Shown: piece by piece, positions 34,184-42,869 of the stretch
Layout: each line of letters opens with the position of its first letter
Position numbering within the stretch: the first letter of the stretch is position 1
Origin: Pseudomonas grimontii
Lineage (GTDB): Bacteria > Pseudomonadota > Gammaproteobacteria > Pseudomonadales > Pseudomonadaceae
Reading direction: 5' to 3'
DNA length: 49,508 bases
NCBI RefSeq assembly: GCF_007858185.1
Contig: NZ_VFES01000036.1
Location: 1 to 49,508 of the forward strand
The notes under the pieces: generated by a model
Seen by the model: the letters and a program-made list of their open reading frames with translations, nothing else
Told to the model about the DNA's origin: nothing
The model's database searches: none
Made by a program: the position numbers and the translations under genes

Positions 34184-35233
34184 ATGCCCCAGACACTGCC
34201 CCAGGCGCTGTTGCGCCAAGCCCACACCCGAGGGTCGGCGATTGCCTTGCGCTACAAGCGCCTGGGCATCTGGCATGAGCGCAGCTGGAGCGAGGTGGCA
34301 CACGAGGTCAGCCAACTTGCCGCTGCCTTGCATCAGCGCAGTTTCGGGCCTGACGATAACCTGTTGATCCTCAGCCAGGCGCGTCCCGAAGCGTTGCTGC
34401 TGGCGCTGGCCGCGCAATGGTTGGGCGCCAGCGTCACGCTGCTCGACCCGGACCACGACAACCGCGCGCTGCTGGCCGAGCTGCGACCGCGCTTCGTGCT
34501 CGTGCAAGACCTGCAAGCGCTGCAACAACTCGGTGAGCGCGGGGTGGTGGTGTTCCTCGACGGGCGTGGCCTGAGCCAGTCCCCAGACACCGGCTTGATC
34601 AACTATGCCGAGTTAGGCGCCGACACGCCGGCACCCGCCCCACGGCCCGGCGACACCGCCTTCGTCTTTCATGCCGACACGCCTCAGCACTTGAGCCATG
34701 CGCAACTGCTTGCGGGCGCCCGGACGCTGGTCGACCGCGAACACCTCGGCGCCGACGACGAAGCCCTCGCCGCACGGGTGTTTGCCGCCAGCGGGCAGGC
34801 GCGCTACCTGCTTGCGCCCTGGCTGCACGCGGGCTTTCGGCTGAACTTCCCCGAGGCCCTCGCCACCCGCGACAACGACCGCCGCGAGCTGGGCCCGACC
34901 CTGGTGCTGGGCACCCGCGAATCCTATGCGCGCCTGGAGCAATGGGTGCGTGAACGCCTGCCACTGCCGGGCAGCTTCAGCCATCGTTTATACGCCTGGG
35001 CCATGCAGCCGACCCTATCCCCGGTGCGCCGCTGGCTGGGCCATTGGCTGGTGCGTCGCCCGTTGCTGGATGTGCTGGGCATGAGCCGCCTGCGCGTGCC
35101 CTTGCTGGTCGGGCCGCCGCTGCATCCGGAAAGTGCCGCCTTCTTCGCTGCCCTGGGTATTCGTCCCGGCCACTGGCAAGAGCCGTCCACCCGCCACGCA
35201 CCCAGCGACCACTTGCTGCCTCAATCTGCCTGA
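34184..35233 (+). CDS. Truncated AMP-binding (acyl-CoA ligase-like) protein
   Basis: 349 residues corresponding to the first part of an acyl-adenylate ligase: LRYKRLGIWHERSWSEVAHEVSQLAAAL, then LILSQARPEALLLALAAQWLGASVTLLDP. The ATP-phosphate loop (normally T-S-G-S/T-T-G-x-P-K-G) is replaced by FVFHADTPQHLSHAQLL, and the protein stops soon after LRVPLLVGPPLHPESAAFFAALGI, before the Y-G-x-T-E motif and the mobile C-terminal domain. It should not adenylate a substrate. Intact long-chain ligases often head this operon type (with LivG-, LivH-, LivM-like genes), so this is a degenerate or repurposed version, still in an undisturbed frame. The ATPase gene starts 10 nt downstream. Confidence 0.8.
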   Translation: MPQTLPQALLRQAHTRGSAIALRYKRLGIWHERSWSEVAHEVSQLAAALHQRSFGPDDNLLILSQARPEALLLALAAQWLGASVTLLDPDHDNRALLAELRPRFVLVQDLQALQQLGERGVVVFLDGRGLSQSPDTGLINYAELGADTPAPAPRPGDTAFVFHADTPQHLSHAQLLAGARTLVDREHLGADDEALAARVFAASGQARYLLAPWLHAGFRLNFPEALATRDNDRRELGPTLVLGTRESYARLEQWVRERLPLPGSFSHRLYAWAMQPTLSPVRRWLGHWLVRRPLLDVLGMSRLRVPLLVGPPLHPESAAFFAALGIRPGHWQEPSTRHAPSDHLLPQSA

Positions 35234-35243
35234 CGAGCCTTCC

Positions 35244-36020
35244 ATGCACACACCCACTGAAGCGGTATTACTGCGGCTCGATGACATCTCCCTGTCGTTC
35301 AAGGGCATCAAGGCCATCACCTCGATCAGTTTCGAGGTCAAGGCCGGTGACATCTGCGGCCTGATCGGCCCCAACGGCGCGGGCAAAAGTTCGCTGCTCA
35401 ACGTGATCAACGGCGTCTACCACCCCCAGAGCGGCAGCATCCGCTACGCCGGCCAGACCCGGCGGCGCATGCGCGCACACCAGGCGGCCGAGGGCGGAAT
35501 AGCGCGGACCTTCCAGAATATCGCGCTGTTCAAGGGCATGAGCGTGCTCGACAACGTGCTCACCGGGCGCAACCTCAAACGCCGCAGCAGTTGGCTCGAA
35601 CAGATGCTGCGCCTGGGCCGCGCGCCACGCGAGGACGACGCCCACCGCCTGCACGCGGAAAAGGTGATTGCCTTCCTGCAGATCCATCCCTGGCGCCACG
35701 TGCTGGTCGGCACCCTGCCCTACGGCCTGCAAAAACGTGTGGAACTGGCCCGCGCCCTGGCCGCCGAACCTACCCTGCTGTTGCTGGATGAACCCATGGC
35801 CGGCATGAACGCCGAGGAGAAAGCGCAGATGAGCCAGTTCATCCGCGACATCAACCGCGAGTTCGGTACCACCGTGGTGTTGATCGAACACGACATCGGC
35901 GTGGTCATGGGCTTATGCGACCACGTGGTGGTCCTCGACTACGGTCGCAAGATTGGCGACGGCACCCCGCAACAGGTGCGCGCCAACCCCGATGTCATCG
36001 CCGCCTACCTGGGGACCTGA
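35244..36020 (+). CDS. Branched-chain-type ABC transporter ATPase (LivG-like)
   Basis: 258 residues from ATG 35244. Walker A GPNGAGKSS, Q-loop ARTFQNIALF, signature LPYGLQKRVELAR (in place of L-S-G-G-Q), Walker B LLLLDEP and switch His in VVLIEHD are all present, with LivG-type MAGMNAEEK after Walker B. It powers uptake through the two permeases that follow; the stop TGA is 2 nt from the next ATG. No LivF-type second ATPase is encoded in the operon, so it may work as a homodimer or borrow another ATPase. Confidence 0.92.
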   Translation: MHTPTEAVLLRLDDISLSFKGIKAITSISFEVKAGDICGLIGPNGAGKSSLLNVINGVYHPQSGSIRYAGQTRRRMRAHQAAEGGIARTFQNIALFKGMSVLDNVLTGRNLKRRSSWLEQMLRLGRAPREDDAHRLHAEKVIAFLQIHPWRHVLVGTLPYGLQKRVELARALAAEPTLLLLDEPMAGMNAEEKAQMSQFIRDINREFGTTVVLIEHDIGVVMGLCDHVVVLDYGRKIGDGTPQQVRANPDVIAAYLGT

Positions 36021-36022
36021 GC

Positions 36023-36904
36023 ATGGAATTTTTCTTCGAAGTGCTGATCGGCGGTCTGCTGGCGGGCGTGATGTATGCCCTGGTGGCGATTGGTTTTGTG
36101 CTGATCTACAAGGCCTCCGGCGTGTTCAATTTTGCCCAGGGCGCCATGGTGCTGTTCGCCGCGCTGACGTTTGTCAGCCTGTTGGAGCGCGGCTTCCCGT
36201 TTGCCTGGGCGTTCCTGATCACCCTGGCGAGCATGGTGGTGCTGGCGCTGCTGATCGAAAAAGTGGTGCTGCGGCCCTTGGTCAATCGCCCACCGATCAT
36301 CCTCTTTATGGCGACCCTCGGGCTGTCCTACATGATCGAAGGCTTTGCGCAGTTCCTGTGGGGTGCGCAGGTGCACGGGCTGGACCTCGGCATCGCCGAC
36401 GAACCGCTGGAAATCCGCGGCATGCTGCTTTCGCAATTCGACCTGTTTGCCGCCGGCACCGCCGCCGCGCTGGTGATCGTGCTGTCGCTGCTGTTCAACA
36501 AGACGCGGGTGGGCCTGTCGTTGCGCGCGGTGGCCGATGACCCGCTGGCGTCCATGGCCATCGGTATTCGCCTGCCACGGATATGGGCGTTGGTGTGGGC
36601 CGTGGCAGGGTTCGTCGGCCTGGTGGCCGGGTTGCTCTGGGGCGCGCGCCTGGGTGTGCAGTTCTCGCTCTCGCTGGTGGTGCTCAAGGCGCTGCCGGTG
36701 CTGATCATCGGCGGGTTCTCGTCCATCGGCGGGGCGATTGTCGGCGGCCTGATCATCGGTGCGGCGGAGAAAGTCGCCGAGATCTACCTCGGCCCGATCA
36801 TCGGCAGCGGCATTGAAAACTGGGTGCCGTACGTCCTGGCCTTGCTGTTCCTGCTGGTGCGGCCTGCCGGGTTGTTCGGCGAGCGCGCCATCGAACGGGT
36901 TTGA
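36023..36904 (+). CDS. Branched-chain-type ABC transporter permease (LivH-like)
   Basis: 293 residues, eight or so membrane helices. Opens FFFEVLIGGLLAGVMYALVAIGFVLIYKASGVFNFAQGAMV, the LivH hallmark, and has GLSLRAVADDPLASMAIGI, the EAA-like loop contacting the ATPase, and a C-terminus VRPAGLFGERAIERV typical of the family. Immediately follows the ATPase gene. Confidence 0.93.
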   Translation: MEFFFEVLIGGLLAGVMYALVAIGFVLIYKASGVFNFAQGAMVLFAALTFVSLLERGFPFAWAFLITLASMVVLALLIEKVVLRPLVNRPPIILFMATLGLSYMIEGFAQFLWGAQVHGLDLGIADEPLEIRGMLLSQFDLFAAGTAAALVIVLSLLFNKTRVGLSLRAVADDPLASMAIGIRLPRIWALVWAVAGFVGLVAGLLWGARLGVQFSLSLVVLKALPVLIIGGFSSIGGAIVGGLIIGAAEKVAEIYLGPIIGSGIENWVPYVLALLFLLVRPAGLFGERAIERV

Positions 36905-36926
36905 TTGTCCTTGGGGAAATGCCTGC

Positions 36927-37994
36927 ATGCTGTATCAAGAAGTCGGTCAAATCAGTACCTCCTACGCGGCCGAGCGCCGCACCTTTCGCCTGCGCCAGGA
37001 CCGGGTCGCGCTGTGGCTGCTGCTGGGCGTGGCATTTTTTGCGGTGCCTTGGCTGGGCAATGACTACTGGTTCAGCGCGATCCTGGTGCCGCTGCTGGTG
37101 CTGTCACTGGCCGGGCTTGGGCTCAACCTGCTGACGGGCTACGCCGGGCAACTTTCACTCGGCTCGGCGGCGTTCATGGCGGTGGGCGCGTTTGCCGCCT
37201 ACAACCTGCAACTGCGCGTGCCCGGTTTGCCGCTGCTGCTGAGCTTTGCCCTGGGCGGCGTGATTGCCGCCGGGGTCGCGGTGTTCTTTGGCTTGCCGAG
37301 CCTGCGCATCAAGGGCTTTTACCTGCTGGTGGCGACCCTGGCCGCGCAGTTCGTGGTCGAGTGGGTGCTCACCCGCTTCAGTTGGTTTACCAACGACAAC
37401 GCCTCGGGCGTCATCACCTCGCCGCCGCTGCTGATTGCCGGGTTGGATTTCAGCTCACCGCGCGGCCGCTATGTGCTGACGTTGACCGTGGTGGTGGCGC
37501 TGTTCTGGTTGGGCAAAAACCTGGTGCGCAGCGAACTGGGCCGTCACTGGATGGCCGTGCGCGACATGGACACCGCCGCTGCCGTCATCGGTATTCGCCT
37601 GTTGAAGGCCAAGCTGCTGGCATTTGCGATCAGCGGCTTCTACCTCGGCGTGGCCGGCTCACTGTGGGCGTTCGCCTACCTGGGCACGGTCGAGCCCCAC
37701 GGCTTTGACCTGAGCCGCTCGTTCCAGGTGCTGTTCATCATCATTATCGGCGGCCTGGGCAGCGTGCTCGGCAACGTCCTCGGCGCCGCGTTCATCGTGC
37801 TGTTCCCCATTCTGCTGGGCAACCTCTTCGGCCTTTTGCCCGCCGGGCTGATGGATGCGGGCCAGTTGGAAAACATCCAGAAGATGCTGTTTGGCGCGCT
37901 GATCATCGCTTTTCTGATCAAGGAGCCGGAGGGGCTGGCCCGTCTGTGGCAGCGCTTTCGTCAACGGGCCAGGGTTTGGCCGCTGCGTTACTGA
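36927..37994 (+). CDS. Branched-chain-type ABC transporter permease (LivM-like)
   Basis: 355 residues from ATG 36927. LivM markers are LLTGYAGQLSLGSAAFMAVGAFAAY, GLPSLRIKGFYLLVATLAAQFVVEWVL, the coupling loop GRHWMAVRDMDTAAAVIGIRLLKAKLLAF and IIIIGGLGSVLGNVLGAAFIVLFP. It pairs with the LivH-like permease as the membrane channel. The extended N-terminal ~25 residues are cytoplasmic and basic. Confidence 0.92.
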   Translation: MLYQEVGQISTSYAAERRTFRLRQDRVALWLLLGVAFFAVPWLGNDYWFSAILVPLLVLSLAGLGLNLLTGYAGQLSLGSAAFMAVGAFAAYNLQLRVPGLPLLLSFALGGVIAAGVAVFFGLPSLRIKGFYLLVATLAAQFVVEWVLTRFSWFTNDNASGVITSPPLLIAGLDFSSPRGRYVLTLTVVVALFWLGKNLVRSELGRHWMAVRDMDTAAAVIGIRLLKAKLLAFAISGFYLGVAGSLWAFAYLGTVEPHGFDLSRSFQVLFIIIIGGLGSVLGNVLGAAFIVLFPILLGNLFGLLPAGLMDAGQLENIQKMLFGALIIAFLIKEPEGLARLWQRFRQRARVWPLRY

Positions 37995-38022
37995 ACTCAA
38001 TAACCCCCCAGGAATGACCTCC

Positions 38023-39354
38023 ATGACACACCGCTTATCGCTGCGCCGCCTGGCCTTGGGCCTGGCCCTGATCACCGCCGGGCTCACGGCCGGCGCCCAG
38101 GCTGCCAACGAACAATACTTCCCCTTGCAAAGCTACCGGGTCGGCCCGTACGCCGCCGGTGGCACCGGTTTCTTCGGTGGCTTCATCGACTACCTGCAAT
38201 ACATCAATTCCAAGGGCGGGGTGAACGGCGTCAAGCTGACCTGGAGCGAATGCGAAACCGAGTACGTGGTGGAAAAAGGCGTCGAATGCTACGAGCGCCT
38301 CAAGGGTGGGCTCAACGGTGCACCGGCCGCCGCCACCAACCCGCTGTCAGTCGGCATCGCCTATGCCACGCTGGAACGCTCGACCGCCGACAAGTTGCCG
38401 CTGATCACCATCAACCATGGCCGCACCGACTCCACCGACGGCAGCGTGTTCCCCTACGTGTTCCCGCTGCAGCTCAACCCGTATTCGGAAGTCTCGGCGA
38501 TCATCAACTACATCGGCCAACGCGAAGGCGGCGCCGACAAGCTCAAAGGCAAGAAAATCGCCGTGCTCTACCACGGCTCGCCATACGGCAAGGAAACCAA
38601 TGGCGTGCTCGAAACCCTGGCGAAAAACGCCGGCTTCGAACTGACCCTGCTGGAAGTGCCGCACCCCGGCAACGAGCAGCAATCGCAGTGGCTGAACATC
38701 CGTCGCCTCAAGCCCGACTGGGTGATCCTGCGCGGCTGGGGCGTGATGAACCCGGTGGCGCTTAAATCCGCGCAGAAAGTCGGCTACCCGGCCGATCACA
38801 TCATCGGCAATATCTGGAGCAACTCCGAAGAAGACGTGGTACCGGCCGGAGCCGCCGCCAAAGGCTTTATCTCGATCACCACGCACCCCTCGGGCACCGA
38901 CTTCCCGGTACTGCAAGGCATCAAGCAAAGCGTGGTAGACGCCGGCAAGGGCAACCTGGCCGACCCCAAGCGTTTCGGCACCGTGTATTACAACCTGGGC
39001 GTGGTCAACGGCATTCTCAACGTCGAAGCGCTGCGCCTGGCCCAGGAAAAATACGGCCACCAACCGCTCACGGGCGAGCAAGTACGCTGGGGCTTCGAAC
39101 ACCTGAACCTCGACGATGCACGCCTGCAAGCCCTGGGCGCCAAGGGCCTGGTGCAACCGCTGAAACTGTCCTGCGCCGACCACGAAGGCGGCGGCGCCGT
39201 ACGCTTCCAGCAATGGGACGGCCAGCGCTGGAACCTGATCAGCGACTGGGTACAAGCCGACCGCGCCTTGTTGCGGCCGATCATCGAAGCCTCTGCGGCG
39301 CAGTACGCCAAGGAGAAAGGCATCACGCCACGAGATTGCAGCAAAGAGCAGTAA
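38023..39354 (+). CDS. Periplasmic substrate-binding protein of the branched-chain-type ABC importer
   Basis: 443 residues from ATG 38023 (AGGA 9 nt upstream; an ATG at 38014 has no usable spacing). Signal peptide MTHRLSLRRLALGLALITAG with cleavage near AQAAN. The mature protein is a type I binding protein: FPLQSYRVGPYAAGGTGFFGGFIDYLQYIN, then KKIAVLYHGSPYGKETNGVLETLA in the second lobe. Solute unknown; the ligase-headed operon type has been associated with aromatic or acyl compounds, which is inference. A REPIN follows. Confidence 0.9.
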   Translation: MTHRLSLRRLALGLALITAGLTAGAQAANEQYFPLQSYRVGPYAAGGTGFFGGFIDYLQYINSKGGVNGVKLTWSECETEYVVEKGVECYERLKGGLNGAPAAATNPLSVGIAYATLERSTADKLPLITINHGRTDSTDGSVFPYVFPLQLNPYSEVSAIINYIGQREGGADKLKGKKIAVLYHGSPYGKETNGVLETLAKNAGFELTLLEVPHPGNEQQSQWLNIRRLKPDWVILRGWGVMNPVALKSAQKVGYPADHIIGNIWSNSEEDVVPAGAAAKGFISITTHPSGTDFPVLQGIKQSVVDAGKGNLADPKRFGTVYYNLGVVNGILNVEALRLAQEKYGHQPLTGEQVRWGFEHLNLDDARLQALGAKGLVQPLKLSCADHEGGGAVRFQQWDGQRWNLISDWVQADRALLRPIIEASAAQYAKEKGITPRDCSKEQ

Positions 39355-39365
39355 AACGACTCAAC

Positions 39366-39455
39366 TGTGGGAGGGGGCTTGCTCCCGATAGCGGAGTGTC
39401 AGTCAACTGATTCATTAGCTGATCCACCGTCATCGGGAGCAAGCCCCCTCCCACA
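39366..39455. repeat. REPIN-type inverted repeat
   Basis: Same arm class as 22492-22584 (TGTGGGAGGGGGCTTGCTCC and inverse) with a partly similar spacer (both contain GTGTCAG). It lies between convergent genes, the binding-protein gene and nirD. Confidence 0.9.
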
Positions 39456-39471
39456 TTTAGACCGAGGTGTG

Positions 39472-39834
39472 TCAGCCCACGGCCAATTCCACCACGCCGC
39501 CGTTCAACCGCACCGGCCATACCCGCAAACGCTGGTGCGGTGCCTCCAGGCATTGGCCGTCGTGCAAACGGTAATGCTGCTTGTAGATCGGCGCGGCCAC
39601 CACCAGGTCGCCCTTGATACTGCCGACCAGCCCGCGACCGATCACATTCGCGCCGGATTCCGGGTCGTGGTTGTCGATGGCGTACAGCGTCTGGTCCTGG
39701 GCGTCGGGCAGGTAGAACAGTGCGACTTGGGCACCGTCCAGCCACACCACTACGCCGGAATTACTCACCAGGTCGGTCTCGTTGCACACACTTTTCCAGG
39801 TGGCAAGGTTGCGCTGCGTGTTGGACTGGCTCAT
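39472..39834 (-). CDS. nirD: Assimilatory nitrite reductase small subunit
   Basis: 120 residues of Rieske-like fold without the iron-sulfur ligands, as in E. coli NirD: VWLDGAQVALFYLPDAQDQTLYAIDNHDPESGANVIGRGLVGSIKGDLVVAAPIYKQHY. It partners NirB in the six-electron reduction of nitrite to ammonium. Its ATG overlaps the NirB stop by one base (TGATG), so the two are coupled. A longer frame upstream is inside nirB and rejected. Confidence 0.92.
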   Translation of the reverse strand: MSQSNTQRNLATWKSVCNETDLVSNSGVVVWLDGAQVALFYLPDAQDQTLYAIDNHDPESGANVIGRGLVGSIKGDLVVAAPIYKQHYRLHDGQCLEAPHQRLRVWPVRLNGGVVELAVG

Positions 39835-42377
39835 CAGGCAAGCTCCTCGGTGACGGCAATCAGGTTGAGTTCGGCGGCCATGATCGGCCGACGCTGGCCG
39901 CGTTCCTGGACAAAGTGGATGTCCGGGTCGGGGCGTTTGTCGTTGACGAAGGTGCGGAAGCGCTTGAGCTTTTCGGGGTCCTTGAGAGCGTTGGCCCACT
40001 CGCATTCGTAGCGGTCGACCACCAGTTGCATCTGCGCTTCGAGCTCGGCGCCCAGGCCCAGGCTGTCGTGCAGGATCACGTCCTTGAGGAAATCCAGGCC
40101 GCCTTCCAGGCTTTCGCGCCAGACCGAGGTGCGTTGCAACTTGTCGGCGGTGCGGATGTAGAACATCAGGAAGCGGTCGATGTACTGGATCAGCGTGGCG
40201 TCATCCAGGTCGGTGGCGAACAGTTCGGCATGGCGTGGACGCATGCCGCCGTTGCCGGCGATGTAGAGGTTCCAGCCCTTCTCGGTGGCGATCACGCCCA
40301 CGTCCTTGCTCTGCGCCTCGGCGCATTCGCGTGTGCAGCCGGACACCGCGAACTTGAGTTTGTGCGGCGAGCGCAGGCCCTTGTAGCGGTCCTCGATCAA
40401 CAGCGCCATTTTCACGCTGTCCTGCACACCGTAGCGGCACCAGGTGCTGCCCACGCAGGACTTCACCGTGCGCGTGGACTTGCCATAGGCGTGCCCGGTT
40501 TCAAACCCGGCCGCGATCAGCTCGGCCCAGATGTCCGGCAGCTCGTGCAACTGCGCACCAAACAGGTCGATGCGCTGGCCGCCGGTGATCTTGGTATAGA
40601 GATCGTATTTCTTCGCCACTTCGCCAATCACGATCAACTTGTCGGCCGTGATCTCGCCGCCCGGAATACGCGGCACCACCGAGTAGGTGCCGTTCTTCTG
40701 CATGTTGGCCATGAAGGTATCGTTGGTGTCCTGCAACGGCACCAGGGACGCGTCCATGATCGGCTGGTTCCAGCACGAGGCCAGGATCGACCCCACCGCC
40801 GGTTTGCACACATCGCAGCCGGTGTGGCCACGGCCGTGCTTGGCCAGCAGTTCTTCAAACGTGAGCACCCCTTCCACGCGCACCAGGGCATACAACTCCT
40901 GGCGGGTATAGGCGAAGTGTTCGCACAGGCTTTTGTCGACGCTGACGCCGCGAGCGATCAGCTCATGCTCGAACACCTGCTTGAGCAACCCGGCGCACCC
41001 GCCGCAACCGGTGCAGGCCTTGGTCTGCGACTTGAGCAGGCCGAGGTCGCTGCAACCGGCGTCGATGGCCGAGCAGATCGCGCCCTTGTTGACGTTGTGG
41101 CACGAGCACACCGTGGCCGACTCCGGCAATGCGCCTGGGCCGAGGGTCGGTGCGCCGCTGGACGATGGCAGGATCAGGCTGGCCGGTTCGGCCGGCAGCG
41201 CGATGCTGTTCTGCATGTACTGCAGCAAGGTGTCGTAGTAGCTGTTGTCGCCGACCAGCACCGCGCCGATCACGTGTTTGCCGCTCGCATCCACCACCAG
41301 GCGTCGATAGCTGGCGCTCGCCTCGTCGATGAACTGGTAGCTGCGCGCACCCGGTGTGTGGGCGTGCGCGTCGCCGATGGAGCCCACGTCCACGCCCAGC
41401 AGCTTGAGCTTGGTGGACATGTCGGCGCCGACAAAGGGCTCAGCGGTGTGCTCGCACAACAGCGCGGCGACACCACGGGCCATTTGGTAACCCGGCGCAA
41501 CCAGGCCGAACAGGCTGCCGTTCCAGGAGGCGCATTCGCCAATCGCGTAGATATTGGGATCGCAGCTCAAGCACTCGTCGTTGATCACCACGCCGCCGCG
41601 CGGGCCAATCTCCAGGCCGGCCTGGCGAGCCAGGGCATCCTGGGCGCGGATCCCGGCGGAGAACACGATCAGGTCGGTCTCCAGGAACTCGTCATTGGCA
41701 AAGTTCATGCGGTAGCGGTACTGCTCGCCTGCACTGATCGATTGGGTGGCGCGGGACAGATGCACACCGACGCCCAGCCGCTCGATCTGGGCCTTGAGCG
41801 CAAGGCCGCCGAAATCATCCAGTTGCACTGGCATCAGGCGCGGCGCGAATTCCACCACATGGGCTTCCAGGCCCAGGCTTTTGAGGGCGTTGGCGGCTTC
41901 CAGGCCGAGCAGGCCACCGCCTACCACCACACCACGGCGCGCATTGGCGGCCGCGGCGCGAATGGCGTCAAGGTCTTCGAGCGTGCGATACACCAGCCGC
42001 GAGTCGCCTTCGGCGCCCTCGATCGGCGGCACGAACGGATAGGACCCGGTGGCCAGCACCAGCTTGTCATACGCCACGCAGCCCTGGGCGGTGATCACCT
42101 CACGGCGCTCGCGGTCGATCTCCAGCACCGGCACCCCCAGGTGCAAGGTAACGCCCGGCACCTGGTACAGCGAGGCGTCGGACAATGCCAACGACTCGGC
42201 ATCGCGGCCGGTGAAATACTCGGACAGATGCACGCGGTCATAGGCACGCATCGGCTCTTCGCTGAACACGTGCAGCCGGTAGTGATCCAACGCGCCGCGT
42301 TCGATCAGTTGCTCCACGCAATGGTGGCCGACCATGCCATTGCCGACGACGATCAGGGTTTTCATCTGTTTGTTCAT
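39834..42377 (-). CDS. nirB: Assimilatory NAD(P)H nitrite reductase large subunit
   Basis: 847 residues. An FAD/NAD(P)-binding reductase module (MKTLIVVGNGMVGHHCVEQL; GVVVGGGLLGLEAANALK) is followed by BFD-like [2Fe-2S] cysteines (VCSCHNVNKG, CTGCGGC, GCDVCKP) and a sirohaem/[4Fe-4S] half with SCVGSTWCRYG and SGCTRECAEA supplying the four cluster cysteines. It reduces nitrite to ammonium. ATG 42377 (MNKQMKTL) is chosen; a frame reaching 42572 would run through the sigma-54 promoter and leader terminator and is rejected. Regulation: sigma-54 promoter about 180 bp upstream plus an ANTAR-type terminator leader. Confidence 0.94.
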   Translation of the reverse strand: MNKQMKTLIVVGNGMVGHHCVEQLIERGALDHYRLHVFSEEPMRAYDRVHLSEYFTGRDAESLALSDASLYQVPGVTLHLGVPVLEIDRERREVITAQGCVAYDKLVLATGSYPFVPPIEGAEGDSRLVYRTLEDLDAIRAAAANARRGVVVGGGLLGLEAANALKSLGLEAHVVEFAPRLMPVQLDDFGGLALKAQIERLGVGVHLSRATQSISAGEQYRYRMNFANDEFLETDLIVFSAGIRAQDALARQAGLEIGPRGGVVINDECLSCDPNIYAIGECASWNGSLFGLVAPGYQMARGVAALLCEHTAEPFVGADMSTKLKLLGVDVGSIGDAHAHTPGARSYQFIDEASASYRRLVVDASGKHVIGAVLVGDNSYYDTLLQYMQNSIALPAEPASLILPSSSGAPTLGPGALPESATVCSCHNVNKGAICSAIDAGCSDLGLLKSQTKACTGCGGCAGLLKQVFEHELIARGVSVDKSLCEHFAYTRQELYALVRVEGVLTFEELLAKHGRGHTGCDVCKPAVGSILASCWNQPIMDASLVPLQDTNDTFMANMQKNGTYSVVPRIPGGEITADKLIVIGEVAKKYDLYTKITGGQRIDLFGAQLHELPDIWAELIAAGFETGHAYGKSTRTVKSCVGSTWCRYGVQDSVKMALLIEDRYKGLRSPHKLKFAVSGCTRECAEAQSKDVGVIATEKGWNLYIAGNGGMRPRHAELFATDLDDATLIQYIDRFLMFYIRTADKLQRTSVWRESLEGGLDFLKDVILHDSLGLGAELEAQMQLVVDRYECEWANALKDPEKLKRFRTFVNDKRPDPDIHFVQERGQRRPIMAAELNLIAVTEELA

Positions 42378-42415
42378 ATCAAGCACCCGACAACGTTCAT
42401 CACGATTTAAAAAGC

Positions 42416-42451
42416 AAAAAAAAACGCCTGAAACCTTACGGTTCCAGGCGT
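42416..42451 (-). terminator. Intrinsic terminator in the nirB leader
   Basis: Minus-strand stem ACGCCTGGAACC / GGTTTCAGGCGT (12 pairs, one G-T) with a GTAA loop, followed by nine T. It lies about 40 nt before the nirB start, inside the predicted leader, so it must be bypassed for nirBD expression. Its 5' arm overlaps the hexaloop hairpin at 42445-42460. Confidence 0.9.
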
Positions 42452-42460
42452 CTTTGCCTG
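42445..42460 (-). promoter_or_regulatory. ANTAR-type hexaloop hairpin (antiterminator) in the nirB leader
   Basis: CAGGC-AAAGAC-GCCTG on the minus strand: 5-bp stem, six-base loop with A at position 1 and G at position 4, the recognition pattern of ANTAR proteins such as NasT/NasR. Its right arm is also the terminator's left arm, so binding would exclude the terminator. The paired upstream hairpin (P1) could not be assigned surely; the stem near CGGCGCAGTCGCCG is a candidate. Confidence 0.7.
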
Positions 42461-42555
42461 TTCTTATGCGGGATTGGATCGGCGACTGCGCCGGATCTAC
42501 CGCTGTATGCCCCTGTTGTCGATCGTCGTTGACCGAAGTGGGTTGAAGGGGAGCT

Positions 42556-42572
42556 TGCAGGTGGCGTGCCAA
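42556..42572 (-). promoter_or_regulatory. Sigma-54 promoter of nirBD
   Basis: TTGGCACGCCACCTGCA on the minus strand: GG and GC elements are exactly 10 nt apart, matching TTGGCACG-N4-TTGCA with one change. Start of transcription would be near 42545, giving a leader of about 170 nt. NtrC is the expected activator for nitrogen control; no perfect NtrC dyad was found, although GCGCACC/GTGCGC half-sites occur at about 42640-42675. Confidence 0.82.
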
Positions 42573-42713
42573 TTGGCCGCAAGCGAGTACTCACGGCGGC
42601 GACAGGCAATCAACTGCACAAAGCGCAGCCAATTTCGCCTCCAACTGGTGCGCCTTGCTTCAAAAAAGCGCACGTTCAAAGGCTCACAAATGCTTCTATG
42701 GTGAGCGGGACTG

Positions 42714-42850
42714 TTGTGGCGAGCGGGCTTGCCCCGCGTTGGGTGGCGAAGCCGCCCCATTACTGCCACTGCTTGCTTCCTGTAAGGACTGAGGTGCCTG
42801 GGTTTGGGGCTGCTGCGCAGCCCAACGCGGGGCAAGCCCGCTCGCCACAA
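42714..42850. repeat. REPIN-type inverted repeat between divergent promoters
   Basis: Arms of the TTGTGGCGAGCGGGCTTGCC class and inverse bound a 137-bp element. Unlike the others in the window it lies between two divergent promoters (nirB and the nitrate reductase fusion), where upstream activator sites would be expected. Confidence 0.9.
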
Positions 42851-42869
42851 TTAACCTGTGCTTAAGAAA

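Noticed and set aside
39720..42410. Very long plus-strand open frame opposite nirB
   Set aside because: Composition is the His/Gly/Gln/Val-rich pattern of an antisense shadow of a GC-rich gene; nirB on the other strand has full motif support.
42378..42572. Longer NirB start upstream of 42377
   Set aside because: The extension would translate the leader terminator and sigma-54 promoter and adds no conserved residues.
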